Both the position numbers and the translations under genes were made by a program. From NCBI GenBank assembly GCA_021202245.1, contig JAJQDK010000044.1, positions 1 through 8,809 on the forward strand: DNA of 8,809 nt, read 5' to 3'. Below the pieces are notes generated by a model. It made no database searches, was not told where the DNA came from, and worked only from the letters and a program-made list of their open reading frames with translations. Positions 1 to 6,135 of this stretch are shown one piece after another (within the stretch, counting starts at the first letter, position 1; the number at the start of each line of letters is the position of its first letter). The DNA is from Clostridiales bacterium (GTDB taxonomy: Bacteria > Bacillota > Clostridia > Oscillospirales > Acutalibacteraceae).

Positions 1-12
1 TCTGTTTTGTAA

Positions 13-97
13 AATCCCCCTCTTTGTACGTTCAAATTATTGACAATATCCCTTGATAAGGGAAATGTCACGGAGTGACAAAGGGTTTGCTGTTTCC
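13..97. repeat. palindrome-rich intergenic repeat-like element
   Basis: This non-coding stretch contains two perfect short hairpins: TCCCTT-GAT-AAGGGA (49-63) and TGTCAC-GGA-GTGACA (66-80). Its outer parts (AATCCCCCTCTTTGT near 13-27 and ACAAAGGGTTT near 78-88) are imperfect inverted copies of each other. The layout resembles short palindromic intergenic repeats that I recall as common in gut Clostridia; that resemblance is from memory, not a search. The first hairpin could also help end transcription of an upstream gene, although it lacks a T-tract. A minus-strand open frame across this area is probably an accident of the palindromes. Confidence 0.35.
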
Positions 98-160
98 TCA
101 AAAAAGTCACGCAGTATCGCACACAAAATACAATCTATAAAGAATACACCGATTTCAGTG

Positions 161-189
161 TTGACAAATTTATGAAAGAGGTGTAATAT
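161..189 (+). promoter_or_regulatory. sigma-A promoter of the ABC transporter operon
   Basis: A perfect -35 box TTGACA (161-166) is followed by a 17-base spacer and a -10 box TAATAT (184-189). This predicts a start near 196 and a leader of about 135 bases before the ABC ATPase start codon. The boxes and spacing are close to ideal, so the promoter should be strong unless repressed. The operator-like palindrome at 193-208 sits directly on the predicted start site. Confidence 0.8.
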
Positions 190-192
190 GTA

Positions 193-208
193 GTTAGCGG
201 TCACTAAC
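193..208. promoter_or_regulatory. operator-like palindrome O1
   Basis: GTTAGCGGTCACTAAC is a 16-base imperfect palindrome with GTTAG/CTAAC arms. It lies 3 bases after the -10 box and covers the predicted transcription start, a classic place for a repressor to block initiation. The same arm sequence and spacing recur at 241-256. The arm style is like operators of TetR-family repressors that control multidrug-type exporters; the regulator's identity is inferred. Confidence 0.6.
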
Positions 209-240
209 CCTGCTTTTGACCGCTTCGTTTTCATCATAGA

Positions 241-256
241 GTTAGCGTAAACTAAC
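241..256. promoter_or_regulatory. operator-like palindrome O2
   Basis: GTTAGCGTAAACTAAC is a second copy of the 16-base palindrome, 48 bases downstream of O1 centre to centre. Its perfect arms extend one base further on each side (AGTTAG at 240-245, CTAACT at 252-257). It shares 13 of 16 bases with O1, including all ten arm bases and the CG after the left arm. A second site inside the leader could stabilise repression or act as a roadblock. Confidence 0.55.
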
Positions 257-257
257 T

Positions 258-315
258 TATCCCTGTTCGCTGATGTTAAGCGAGCTTACTCGGGTTTTGC
301 TCCGAGTTAAATATT
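258..315 (+). promoter_or_regulatory. structured 5' leader of the ABC operon
   Basis: Two small hairpins precede the ribosome site: TCGCT (267-271) with AGCGA (279-283), and ACTCGG (288-293) with CCGAGT (302-307). A third pairing, GAGC (282-285) with GCTC (299-302), would compete with both, so alternative folds are possible. No known riboswitch is recognised and there is no terminator-like T-tract. This may be only incidental structure. Confidence 0.25.
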
Positions 316-323
316 GAGGAGGT
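316..323 (+). promoter_or_regulatory. ribosome binding site of the ABC ATPase
   Basis: GAGGAGGT lies 8 bases before the ATG at 332. It decides the start: the in-frame TTG at 314 overlaps this site, so an extended MRRLSK N-terminus beginning there is not credible. Confidence 0.85.
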
Positions 324-331
324 TATCAAAA

Positions 332-1033
332 ATGGCTATTGTTGAATTTAAGGATGTAAGTCGTATTTACTCAAGCGGAGAGCATGAGCAAAGAGCGCTT
401 GACCACGTTGATTTGACTCTTGATGAGGGCAAATTTATCGTAATACTCGGACCGAGCGGAGCGGAAAAAAGCACCCTACTCAACCTTTTGGGCGGACTTG
501 ACACTCCTACAAGCGGCAAAATTTATGTTCACGGCAAGGATATTTCTGCGCTCTCAAGTGATGAGCTTGCAGAATACAGGGCAAAAACCGTCGGATTCAT
601 ATTTCAGTTTTATAATCTTGTGCCTACTCTGACCGTACACGAAAATGTTAAGCTTGTAGATGAAATTGCTCCCGATTCGCTTTCATCTACAAAAATGCTT
701 GAGGAGGTTGGACTTTCCGATCATCTCAATAACTTTCCCTGCGAGCTTTCCGGCGGTGAACAGCAGAGGGTGTCAATCGCAAGAGCACTTGCCAAAAACC
801 CTGAAATCATCCTCTGCGACGAGCCCACCGGCGCTCTTGATTCCGCAACAGGCGCCGTAATTCTGAAATTACTTTTAAAAATGGCAAAGGAATACGGCAA
901 AACTATCGTAATCGTTACTCATAATCAGAACATAGCAAAAATGGCTGATACCGTTATTCGCGTCAAAAGCGGAAGAATAAAATCGTGCGTAACTCAGCAA
1001 AATCCGGCTTCCACCGACGAAATAGAATGGTAA
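332..1033 (+). CDS. ABC exporter ATP-binding protein (MacB/LolD class) with altered Walker A
   Basis: This 233-residue cytoplasmic ATPase should power the FtsX-type permease encoded 12 bases downstream, as in MacB/LolCDE-like exporters of peptides, antibiotics or lipids. Motifs in order are: Walker A GPSGAEKST (40-48), Q-loop Gln92 in FIFQFYN, signature LSGGEQQRV (139-147), Walker B IILCDEP (159-165) with Asp163 and catalytic Glu164, D-loop GALD, and H-loop His197. Length and the C-terminal EIEW end fit the family as I recall it in Clostridia, so the protein is complete. The oddity is residue 45: Glu (GAA, 464-466) replaces the last glycine of GxxGxGK[ST], which normally contacts nucleotide phosphate. 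A one-base G-to-A change in a G-run/A-run junction explains it. If real, ATP binding is probably impaired; if a base-call error, the protein is ordinary. The operon is probably repressed through O1/O2. The substrate cannot be read from sequence. Confidence 0.92.
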   Translation: MAIVEFKDVSRIYSSGEHEQRALDHVDLTLDEGKFIVILGPSGAEKSTLLNLLGGLDTPTSGKIYVHGKDISALSSDELAEYRAKTVGFIFQFYNLVPTLTVHENVKLVDEIAPDSLSSTKMLEEVGLSDHLNNFPCELSGGEQQRVSIARALAKNPEIILCDEPTGALDSATGAVILKLLLKMAKEYGKTIVIVTHNQNIAKMADTVIRVKSGRIKSCVTQQNPASTDEIEW

Positions 1034-1045
1034 GGGGGCGCTCGT

Positions 1046-3323
1046 ATGCTATTCAGAAAATTACGGAGGACAATGCGGCTGTATAAGGTTCAGTTTCTCT
1101 CCATGATTCTTATGATTGCTCTCGGCGTCGGCGTGTTTGTCGGCGCAAATACCGAATGGGTAAGTATAGAAAAAATATAAATTATTTATTTGACAACACA
1201 GGCTTTGCCGATTACCGCATAATTTCCGAAAACGGCTTCACACAAGAGGAGCTTGACAAAATTGCCGACATTGACGGCGTGACCGAAGCCGGGCGTTATT
1301 TGTCCGTTAACACAGATGTCAGGGAATACAGCGGCGACAGCCTTGCCCTGACGGTTACGGAAAATTCCTCCGTTTCGGACTTTATGCTTATCAGCGGCAG
1401 CGAGTATGATGAGAACAGCTCCGACGGTATCTGGCTTTCCGATAAATACGCCGAGGCTAACGGAACAGAGCTTGGAGATACGCTCACCCTTCAATATAAA
1501 AATCTTGAAATCAAAGGCATAGTCAAGGGCTTTGTAAAATCGGGAGAATATTTAATTTGCGTTCGTGACGAGTCACAGCTTATGCCCGATTACACCGGCT
1601 TCGGCTTTGCCTACATATCGCCTGCAATGTATGAAAAAGCGACGGGCGGCGACTTTTATACTCAAATCAACGTAATTTCCGACGCTGAAAAAAAGGAATT
1701 TACAGAGTCGGCGGATGACGCTCTTGACAAAACTCTGCTCATACTCTCCAAGGACGAAACAATTTCCTATTCCGGCGCAATGGGCGAGGTTGAAGAGGGC
1801 AAAACTATGGGTTCAATTTTGCCCGTACTGTTCATCCTCATTGCGGTTCTCACCATGGTAACTACAATGCACCGCATTTGCGCAAAGGAAAAAACGCAGA
1901 TCGGCACCCTCAAAGCCCTTGGCTTTAAGGACGGGCGCATTGTCCGCCACTATACCTCATATGCACTTATGACAGCCGCAGCAGGTTCGATTTTCGGCAT
2001 TATATTAGGGTGCTTAATTGCGTGGTACATCATAAATCCCGACGGAATGATGGCAACCTATCTTGATATGCCTCAATGGAATCTATATATTCCTTGGTTC
2101 TGTTTTGCGCTTTTAATCGGTCTTGTTGTATTGCTTACCTTTATCGGTTTTTTGTCAGTCACAAAAATGCTGAAAGGCACTGCCGCCGATGCGCTCCGAC
2201 CGTACACTCCCAAAGCAGTAAAAAATTTGCGTATTGAAAAATCCGCCGTATTTCATAAGCTTTCCTTCGGTACTCGATGGAATCTCAGGGACGTTATGCG
2301 CCACAAGTCAAGAAGCGTAATGAGCCTTGTCGGTATCACGGGATGTATGATTATATTGGTTGCTTCAATGGGTATGAGAGATACTATGGAGTCCTTTCTG
2401 GATGTTTACTACGACGGCGCAACTAACTATTCATCACGGATTTATATTTCCGAGGAGGCGGACAGTCAACAGATTGATGAGCTTACAGATAAATATGACG
2501 GCGACTGGAGCGCCTCCGTCAGCGTGCAGATAGAGGATAAATCCGTTTCGCTTGACGTTTACAGCGTTGAAAACGACCTGGTGCGCTTTCCGGGCAAAGA
2601 CGGCGGATATACCGAAATAGGGGACGGCGGAGCGTATATTTGCGTAAGAATTTCAGATGAATACAAGCTTGACGTCGGAGATGAATTCACCGTAAGTCCC
2701 TACGGCACTGATGAAAAATACACCCTTACGGTTGCCGGAGTAATAAGGTCCGTTTCGGAAAATATTGTTATAACCCCCGCATATGCCGACAGCCTTGGGC
2801 TTGCTTACACTGCGGATTCTGTCTATACCGATACTGTAAAGTCTGATATTGCCTCAGACAGCGCCGTCAAAAGCGTGCAGTCAAAGCAGATGATTATTGA
2901 TTCATTTGATACCTTTACGGATATGATGAATATTATGATTTTCGTTTTTGTTGCGGCGGGAATAATTTTGGGCATTATAGTGCTTTACAATTTGGGCATG
3001 ATGAGCTATACCGAGAGGTACCGTGAAATGGCAACCCTGAAGGTTGTCGGATTCAAGGACAGAAAAATCGGAAGGCTTTTAATCGGTCAAAACCTATGGC
3101 TTTCTGCGGTGGGAATCATTGCGGGCTTGCCGTTGGGTGCCGCCGTGCTTGATTATCTTTTAAAAGCGCTTGCGTCCGAATATGAAATGTCCCTTGTAAT
3201 AAGCCCCGCAACATATATCATAAGCTTATTGCTTACGCTGGGTATGTCACTTGCGGTAAGTCTTGCGGTGTCACGGAAGAACAAAAAATTGATATGGCAG
3301 AAGCGCTTAAAAGCGCAGAATAA
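1046..3323 (+). CDS. FtsX-type ABC permease, two frame breaks as written
   Basis: This is the membrane partner of the upstream ATPase, likely an exporter or mechanotransmission permease. Frame 1 starts at ATG 1046 (weak AGGGGG site) and encodes MLFRKLRRTM and a first membrane helix (about residues 15-35), then stops at 1178-1180. The rest lies in another frame, open from before 1156. Adding one A to the A6 run at 1170-1175 joins them. A second break lies at the A6 run 3283-3288: one added A gives KNKKIDMAEALKSAE and a TAA at 3321-3323, just before a terminator, instead of a run-on to 3498. The repaired protein has 759 residues. It shows helices near 258-275, 306-330, 349-370, 424-444, 629-652, 680-699 and 720-743, with large extracytoplasmic domains after helix 1 and helix 5. 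The two FtsX halves each carry the coupling motif (K-E-K-T-Q-I-G-TLKALGFKD and REMATLKVVGFKD). Without repair it would lack its first helix. Confidence 0.88.
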
Positions 3324-3329
3324 AAATTC

Positions 3330-3361
3330 AAAGGTATCTGACCGCTGTGACAGATACCTTT
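3330..3361. terminator. bidirectional Rho-independent terminator (ABC operon / flippase)
   Basis: An 11-bp perfect stem, AAAGGTATCTG (3330-3340) with CAGATACCTTT (3351-3361), has a 10-base loop and is followed by GTTTTATTATTT on the plus strand. On the minus strand the stem is followed by GAATTTTTATT. It lies 6 bases after the repaired permease stop and 28 bases beyond the end of the convergent minus-strand gene, so it can serve both. Confidence 0.9.
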
Positions 3362-3389
3362 GTTTTATTATTTATGCAGATGTGCTTCT

Positions 3390-4515
3390 TCAAGCGGAAT
3401 CATCGCTTTTCGCGCCCTGCTCTTCCCTCAGGGCCTTTTCGCTTTTCTTCCCGCTTGTAAAGTACGAAAACGGTGCGGAAATTATGATTGCGCCGTAATA
3501 CGTTACAAACCTCCACAGCAGTATAGCAGACTTAATTGTGTTGTGACCGCCTATATTGAAGAACGGTCTGAAATACATACCGAACGCAAGCTCCGCTCCG
3601 CCCGAAGCGCCGGGAAGCGGAATAAGGTTAGATGTGAACATGACAAATGATTGAATACAAATAATCTCAAAAATATTAAGAGTCTCTGCGCCGTTTTCCG
3701 CAGAAATTTCAGGCATACCGAATGAAAGATAGATAAAATAGGGGACTGACAAAATTGCAATAATCTGCAAAAACACAAGACAATATACGGCAAGTATTTT
3801 CTTTTTGTATTTCGGCAAAGCGTTGTTGCCGCTGCGGAATATGCGCAGCTCGTCATAAATACGCTGCATTATTAGGTCGGGATTTTTAATAATTTTAATT
3901 TTTATTATAAGCTTATGCACAATTTTCAGCAAAAAGTCCGTAAGCTTTTTTGAAAAGTCTAAATTCACAAACAAAGCCGGAACCAATAGCTGAGAAGCAA
4001 ATCCAAGAGCAATAAACAGCGTTGACCATATGCCCGTAAATGCGCTTTTAAAATATTTAAAATCAATTAGTACGGCGACTATGCTTATTACGGTGTTAAG
4101 AATTTGATATACTATGAATTTTTGTGTCAGACAAGAGGTGCCGAATCCCGGGCTGACATTTTGCTTTGACAAAAGATAAAGCTGCATAGGCTGTCCGCCC
4201 GTGCTTGACGGAGTGACAGCGCCGAAAAAAAACTCCGACAAATGAAACCTTCAGCGCATCAATAAATCTGAATGTTTTGTATTGAATTCTAATCAGAATA
4301 AGCGTTGCCAGGGTATCTGCAAGAATATTTAAGTCATATACAATCAGGGCGATAATCAGCCACCCTATGCTGAAGCTGCCGTGTCGGGACAGCAAATCAA
4401 TAAGCCCGTCCTCGGACGCAAAGAAGTAGATTATCAGATAAATCGTAATTGCCGTTACCGCCATGTTTAAAATCAGTTTTCCGCTGATTTTAAATTTTTT
4501 ATTATTATTTTTCAA
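3390..4515 (-). pseudogene. YbhN/LPG-synthase-TM family membrane protein, frameshifted as written
   Basis: Two overlapping frames form one gene. The first (from about 4515) encodes the N-terminal helices to VSFVGVFF; the second encodes GAVTPSSTGGQP onward to the stop at 3390. Removing one T from the T8 run (minus strand; 4225-4232) joins them into a 374-residue protein with about eight membrane helices. The hallmark motifs are FFGAVTPSSTGGQP (about 96-109) and PLPGASGGAE (299-308). These are typical of the UPF0104/flippase-like family related to the membrane half of MprF, which lacks the aminoacyl-transfer domain here. Proposed family roles are lipid or glycolipid flipping; the substrate is unknown. 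I chose the TTG at 4515 (MKNNNKKFKISGKL) because GGAAAGAG lies about 9 bases upstream and the basic N-terminus fits the family; a TTG at 4548 lacks a ribosome site. The break falls inside the first hallmark motif, so as written the product is truncated near 100 residues. Confidence 0.85.
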
Positions 4516-4564
4516 TTTTATCTGCTCTTTCCGAAAATGCTGAAACAAAATTTTCTATATATCT

Positions 4565-4593
4565 ATATTACTTGCATTTCCGTAAAAAAGCAA
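4565..4593 (-). promoter_or_regulatory. possible promoter of the flippase-like gene
   Basis: Reading the minus strand, TTGCTT (4593-4588) is followed by a 17-base spacer and TAATAT (4570-4565), placing the start near 4558, about 43 bases before the chosen TTG. The -10 sequence is identical to that of the ABC operon promoter. The -35 box matches only three consensus bases, so this is moderate evidence. Confidence 0.4.
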
Positions 4594-4651
4594 TATTGAA
4601 TAATATTTATTTGATTCGCAATAAACGGATTACGCAATAAGGATTGGATAC

Positions 4652-4680
4652 TTGTAAATCTCTGTCCGATGTGTTAAAAT
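4652..4680 (+). promoter_or_regulatory. extended -10 promoter of the membrane protein/CBS pair
   Basis: TTGTAA (4652-4657), a 17-base spacer and TAAAAT (4675-4680) are preceded by an extended -10 TG (TGTTAAAAT, 4672-4680). The predicted start is near 4687. This favours the ATG at 4731 over a start at 4644, which would lie upstream of transcription. Confidence 0.55.
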
Positions 4681-4719
4681 TATTGACGATAGAAACAGTA
4701 AAGCATCAAGCAATGATTC

Positions 4720-4724
4720 GAGGT
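4720..4724 (+). promoter_or_regulatory. ribosome binding site of the small membrane protein
   Basis: GAGGT lies 6 bases before the ATG at 4731. It supports this start over earlier in-frame codons, which have no ribosome site and would add a stretch unlike a membrane-protein N-terminus. Confidence 0.6.
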
Positions 4725-4730
4725 TTTTAT

Positions 4731-5177
4731 ATGGGATTTTTTGATGTCGTTAATATTTACGGACTGCTGTGCATAATAATTTTGGCAGCGCCCAATATTG
4801 TTTACGCAAGAACTCACAATTACGACTTAAGCGTAATCGGCAACAGGTCAATGCTGTATATCGAAAGAGTCGGTAAGTATTGCAGTATGTTTTTGATGGC
4901 AATCAATCTTGGAATACTCGAAGAGGGCTTTACCGCCCCGATAATGAAAACATTCTGGATTTTTGCCACCCTCGCTTTGACTGCGCTGTATACAGCGCTG
5001 TGGATTTTTTTCTTCAAAAGAGAAAGCAAGGCTGTTGCTTATTCGCTTACGGTAATTGCCGCCGTTATATTTATGCTGAGCGGTCTTTTGCAGGTGAAAA
5101 CTCTGCTGCTTACCTTCGGCATTGTCTATTTAATCGGCGGTCTTTATGTCACGTCAAAATTTATGAGCAACAGATAA
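4731..5177 (+). CDS. small five-helix membrane protein, function unknown
   Basis: This 148-residue hydrophobic protein has predicted membrane segments near residues 6-26, 47-64, 73-95, 102-120 and 123-143, short loops, and no signal peptide cleavage site or catalytic motif. Its N-terminal part (NIYGLLCIIILAAPNIVYA, then IERVGKYCSMFLMAINLG) resembles, from memory, an uncharacterised membrane family frequent in Clostridia; I cannot give a function. The start is set by the GAGGT site and by a promoter that begins transcription near 4687. The open frame extends upstream to 4644, but that extension has no ribosome site. A twin-CBS protein follows after 48 bases with no clear terminator, so the two are probably cotranscribed. 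A 16-base perfect palindrome followed by a T-rich stretch lies inside the gene at 4983-4998. Confidence 0.75.
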   Translation: MGFFDVVNIYGLLCIIILAAPNIVYARTHNYDLSVIGNRSMLYIERVGKYCSMFLMAINLGILEEGFTAPIMKTFWIFATLALTALYTALWIFFFKRESKAVAYSLTVIAAVIFMLSGLLQVKTLLLTFGIVYLIGGLYVTSKFMSNR

Positions 5178-5179
5178 CT

Positions 5180-5193
5180 TAGGGCAAGCCCTA
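5180..5193. other. short intergenic palindrome between the membrane and CBS genes
   Basis: TAGGGC-AA-GCCCTA is a near-complete 14-base palindrome immediately after the membrane protein stop. As RNA it would fold as a 5-bp-or-shorter hairpin followed by TATTTG, too weak for a convincing terminator. It may tune the downstream gene's expression or be incidental. Confidence 0.3.
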
Positions 5194-5212
5194 TATTTGA
5201 ATAAAAGATATT

Positions 5213-5220
5213 AAGGAGGT
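5213..5220 (+). promoter_or_regulatory. ribosome binding site of the CBS protein
   Basis: AAGGAGGT is a full-length anti-16S match, 5 bases before ATG 5226. It suggests strong translation of the CBS protein relative to its upstream neighbour. Confidence 0.85.
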
Positions 5221-5225
5221 GAAAT

Positions 5226-5624
5226 ATGAATGTTTTAATGCTTTTAAAGCATAAAGATACGGTCGAATACATATATGAAAACAATACCCTCAGGCAGGGA
5301 CTTGAAAAAATGCGTGTTCACAGCTACACCGCAATTCCCGTTATTTCCGAGGAAGGCATATATGTCGGCACGGTCAGCGAGGGCGATTTTCTCTGGTACA
5401 TTGTCGATAAAAAAACCGAGGGAATTAAGGCGCAGGAAAAGTATTATGTGCGTGATATTATCTGCAAAGGCTTTAACCCCGCTGTCAAAATTGACGTCAC
5501 AATGGATGAGCTGCTTGACAGAGCTATGAAGCAAAACTTTATTCCCGTCACCGACGATCGCGGAACCTTTATAGGTATTGTCACCCGACAGGATATAATA
5601 AAATATTTTACCGATAAAAATTAA
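5226..5624 (+). CDS. stand-alone twin CBS-domain protein
   Basis: This 132-residue soluble protein consists almost entirely of a CBS pair (Bateman module). CBS1 spans about residues 7-60 (AIPVISEEGIYVGTVSEGDFLW) and CBS2 about 75-128 (FIPVTDDRGTFIGIVTRQDIIKY). Such modules usually bind adenine nucleotides or S-adenosylmethionine and act as energy sensors. The Thr-Arg-Gln-Asp after the last strand of CBS2 (120-123) is the usual ribose/phosphate-contact region; the matching position in CBS1 is Ser-Glu-Gly-Asp. No catalytic domain is attached, so it presumably regulates a partner protein. The best candidate by context is the membrane protein encoded just upstream in the same likely transcript, but this is inference. 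Start and length (ATG 5 bases after AAGGAGGT) are secure. A terminator follows at 5650-5682. Confidence 0.92.
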   Translation: MNVLMLLKHKDTVEYIYENNTLRQGLEKMRVHSYTAIPVISEEGIYVGTVSEGDFLWYIVDKKTEGIKAQEKYYVRDIICKGFNPAVKIDVTMDELLDRAMKQNFIPVTDDRGTFIGIVTRQDIIKYFTDKN

Positions 5625-5649
5625 AGCAGAATTTTTGCGGTGCAGATTA

Positions 5650-5682
5650 AAGACCTCCCGGGCATATCGCTTGGGAGGTCTT
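5650..5682. terminator. bidirectional Rho-independent terminator (CBS / thioredoxin)
   Basis: A 10-bp perfect stem, AAGACCTCCC (5650-5659) with GGGAGGTCTT (5673-5682), encloses a 13-base loop. It is followed by GTTGTTTG on the plus strand and TAATCT on the minus strand. It sits between the convergent CBS and thioredoxin genes and can end both transcripts, although both T-tracts are modest. Confidence 0.8.
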
Positions 5683-5717
5683 GTTGTTTGCTGTATTCGG
5701 TTAAAGAGCTGTCAGCG

Positions 5718-6032
5718 CTATTTTACGCTGTCAAGCAGCTTTTGAAGCTCATCCTTCGGTTTGCAGCCGATAGAGTTTTCGACAAATTCGCCGTTTTTAA
5801 AAATCAAAACATTCGGAACGGAGCTTACGCTGTATTCGTTTGCAAGCTCCTCGTTTTGGTCTATATCAACCTTAAAAAATTCAATCCCGCTGTTTTCCTC
5901 GGAAAGCTTTTCCAGAACGGGGGAGAGCATTTTGCACGGTCCGCACCACGTTGCAAAAAAATCAACCACCGCAATTTTGTCGGAATTAAGCACCTTTTCG
6001 CTGAACTCCTCCGAATATAACTCATTTACCAT
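5718..6032 (-). CDS. trxA: thioredoxin
   Basis: This 104-residue protein is a complete classical thioredoxin, the cytoplasmic dithiol reductant for ribonucleotide reductase, peroxidases and other proteins, normally recharged by thioredoxin reductase. The active site is FFATWCGPCK, with Cys30 and Cys33. The buried Asp24 is in VVDFF and the cis-proline Pro73 is in SVPNVLIF, where Asn74 replaces the more usual Thr. An extra cysteine, Cys90 in IGCKPKDEL, lies in the stretch that is usually VGAxPK. The ATG is supported by AAAGGA 9 bases upstream and by a strong extended -10 promoter (6080-6108). The gene lies 103 bases downstream of the repaired HAD gene, same strand, so it may receive some read-through but does not need it. 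It ends at the bidirectional terminator. Confidence 0.97.
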   Translation of the reverse strand: MVNELYSEEFSEKVLNSDKIAVVDFFATWCGPCKMLSPVLEKLSEENSGIEFFKVDIDQNEELANEYSVSSVPNVLIFKNGEFVENSIGCKPKDELQKLLDSVK

Positions 6033-6079
6033 ATCATCCTGTCCTTTCTCTTTCCTTGCTTTTGCATCTTTGTATGGTT

Positions 6080-6108
6080 ATTATATCATATTTAACCGGA
6101 AATATGAA
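6080..6108 (-). promoter_or_regulatory. extended -10 promoter of trxA
   Basis: On the minus strand TATAAT (6085-6080) is a perfect -10 box with an upstream TG one base away (TGATATAAT). A 17-base spacer separates it from TTCATA (6108-6103), which matches four of six -35 bases. Transcription would start near 6073, giving a leader of about 40 bases. It makes thioredoxin expression independent of the glycan gene cluster upstream. Confidence 0.75.
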
Positions 6109-6135
6109 GAGCTTATGATTTTGATTTTATGAAAT

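Noticed and set aside
1..56. Tail of an upstream plus-strand gene (frames ending at 41-43 or 54-56)
   Set aside because: Two different frames give short plausible tails, and nothing allows a choice between them; too short to support.
37..237. Minus-strand open frame of 66 codons at the left edge
   Set aside because: It runs antisense through the palindromic repeat, the promoter and operator O1, has no good ribosome site, and its text looks like translated palindromes.
193..256. CRISPR-like repeat pair
   Set aside because: Only two copies, each itself palindromic and placed on a promoter; no further units or uniform spacers, so operators fit better.
1170..1180. Programmed ribosomal frameshifting at the permease A-run
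   Set aside because: No downstream stimulatory structure or internal Shine-Dalgarno is evident at the right spacing, and the other breaks at homopolymers make error or mutation simpler.
3324..3498. C-terminal 58-residue extension of the permease frame
   Set aside because: It passes through a strong terminator stem and overlaps the antisense of the flippase gene; the out-of-frame TAA at 3321 restores the family C-terminus.
4644..4730. Upstream extension of the small membrane protein
   Set aside because: It starts ahead of the predicted transcription start and lacks a ribosome site; ATG 4731 has GAGGT at 6 bases.
5640..6020. Plus-strand open frames antisense to thioredoxin
   Set aside because: They overlap an unmistakable thioredoxin gene with its own promoter and ribosome site; they also span the terminator.
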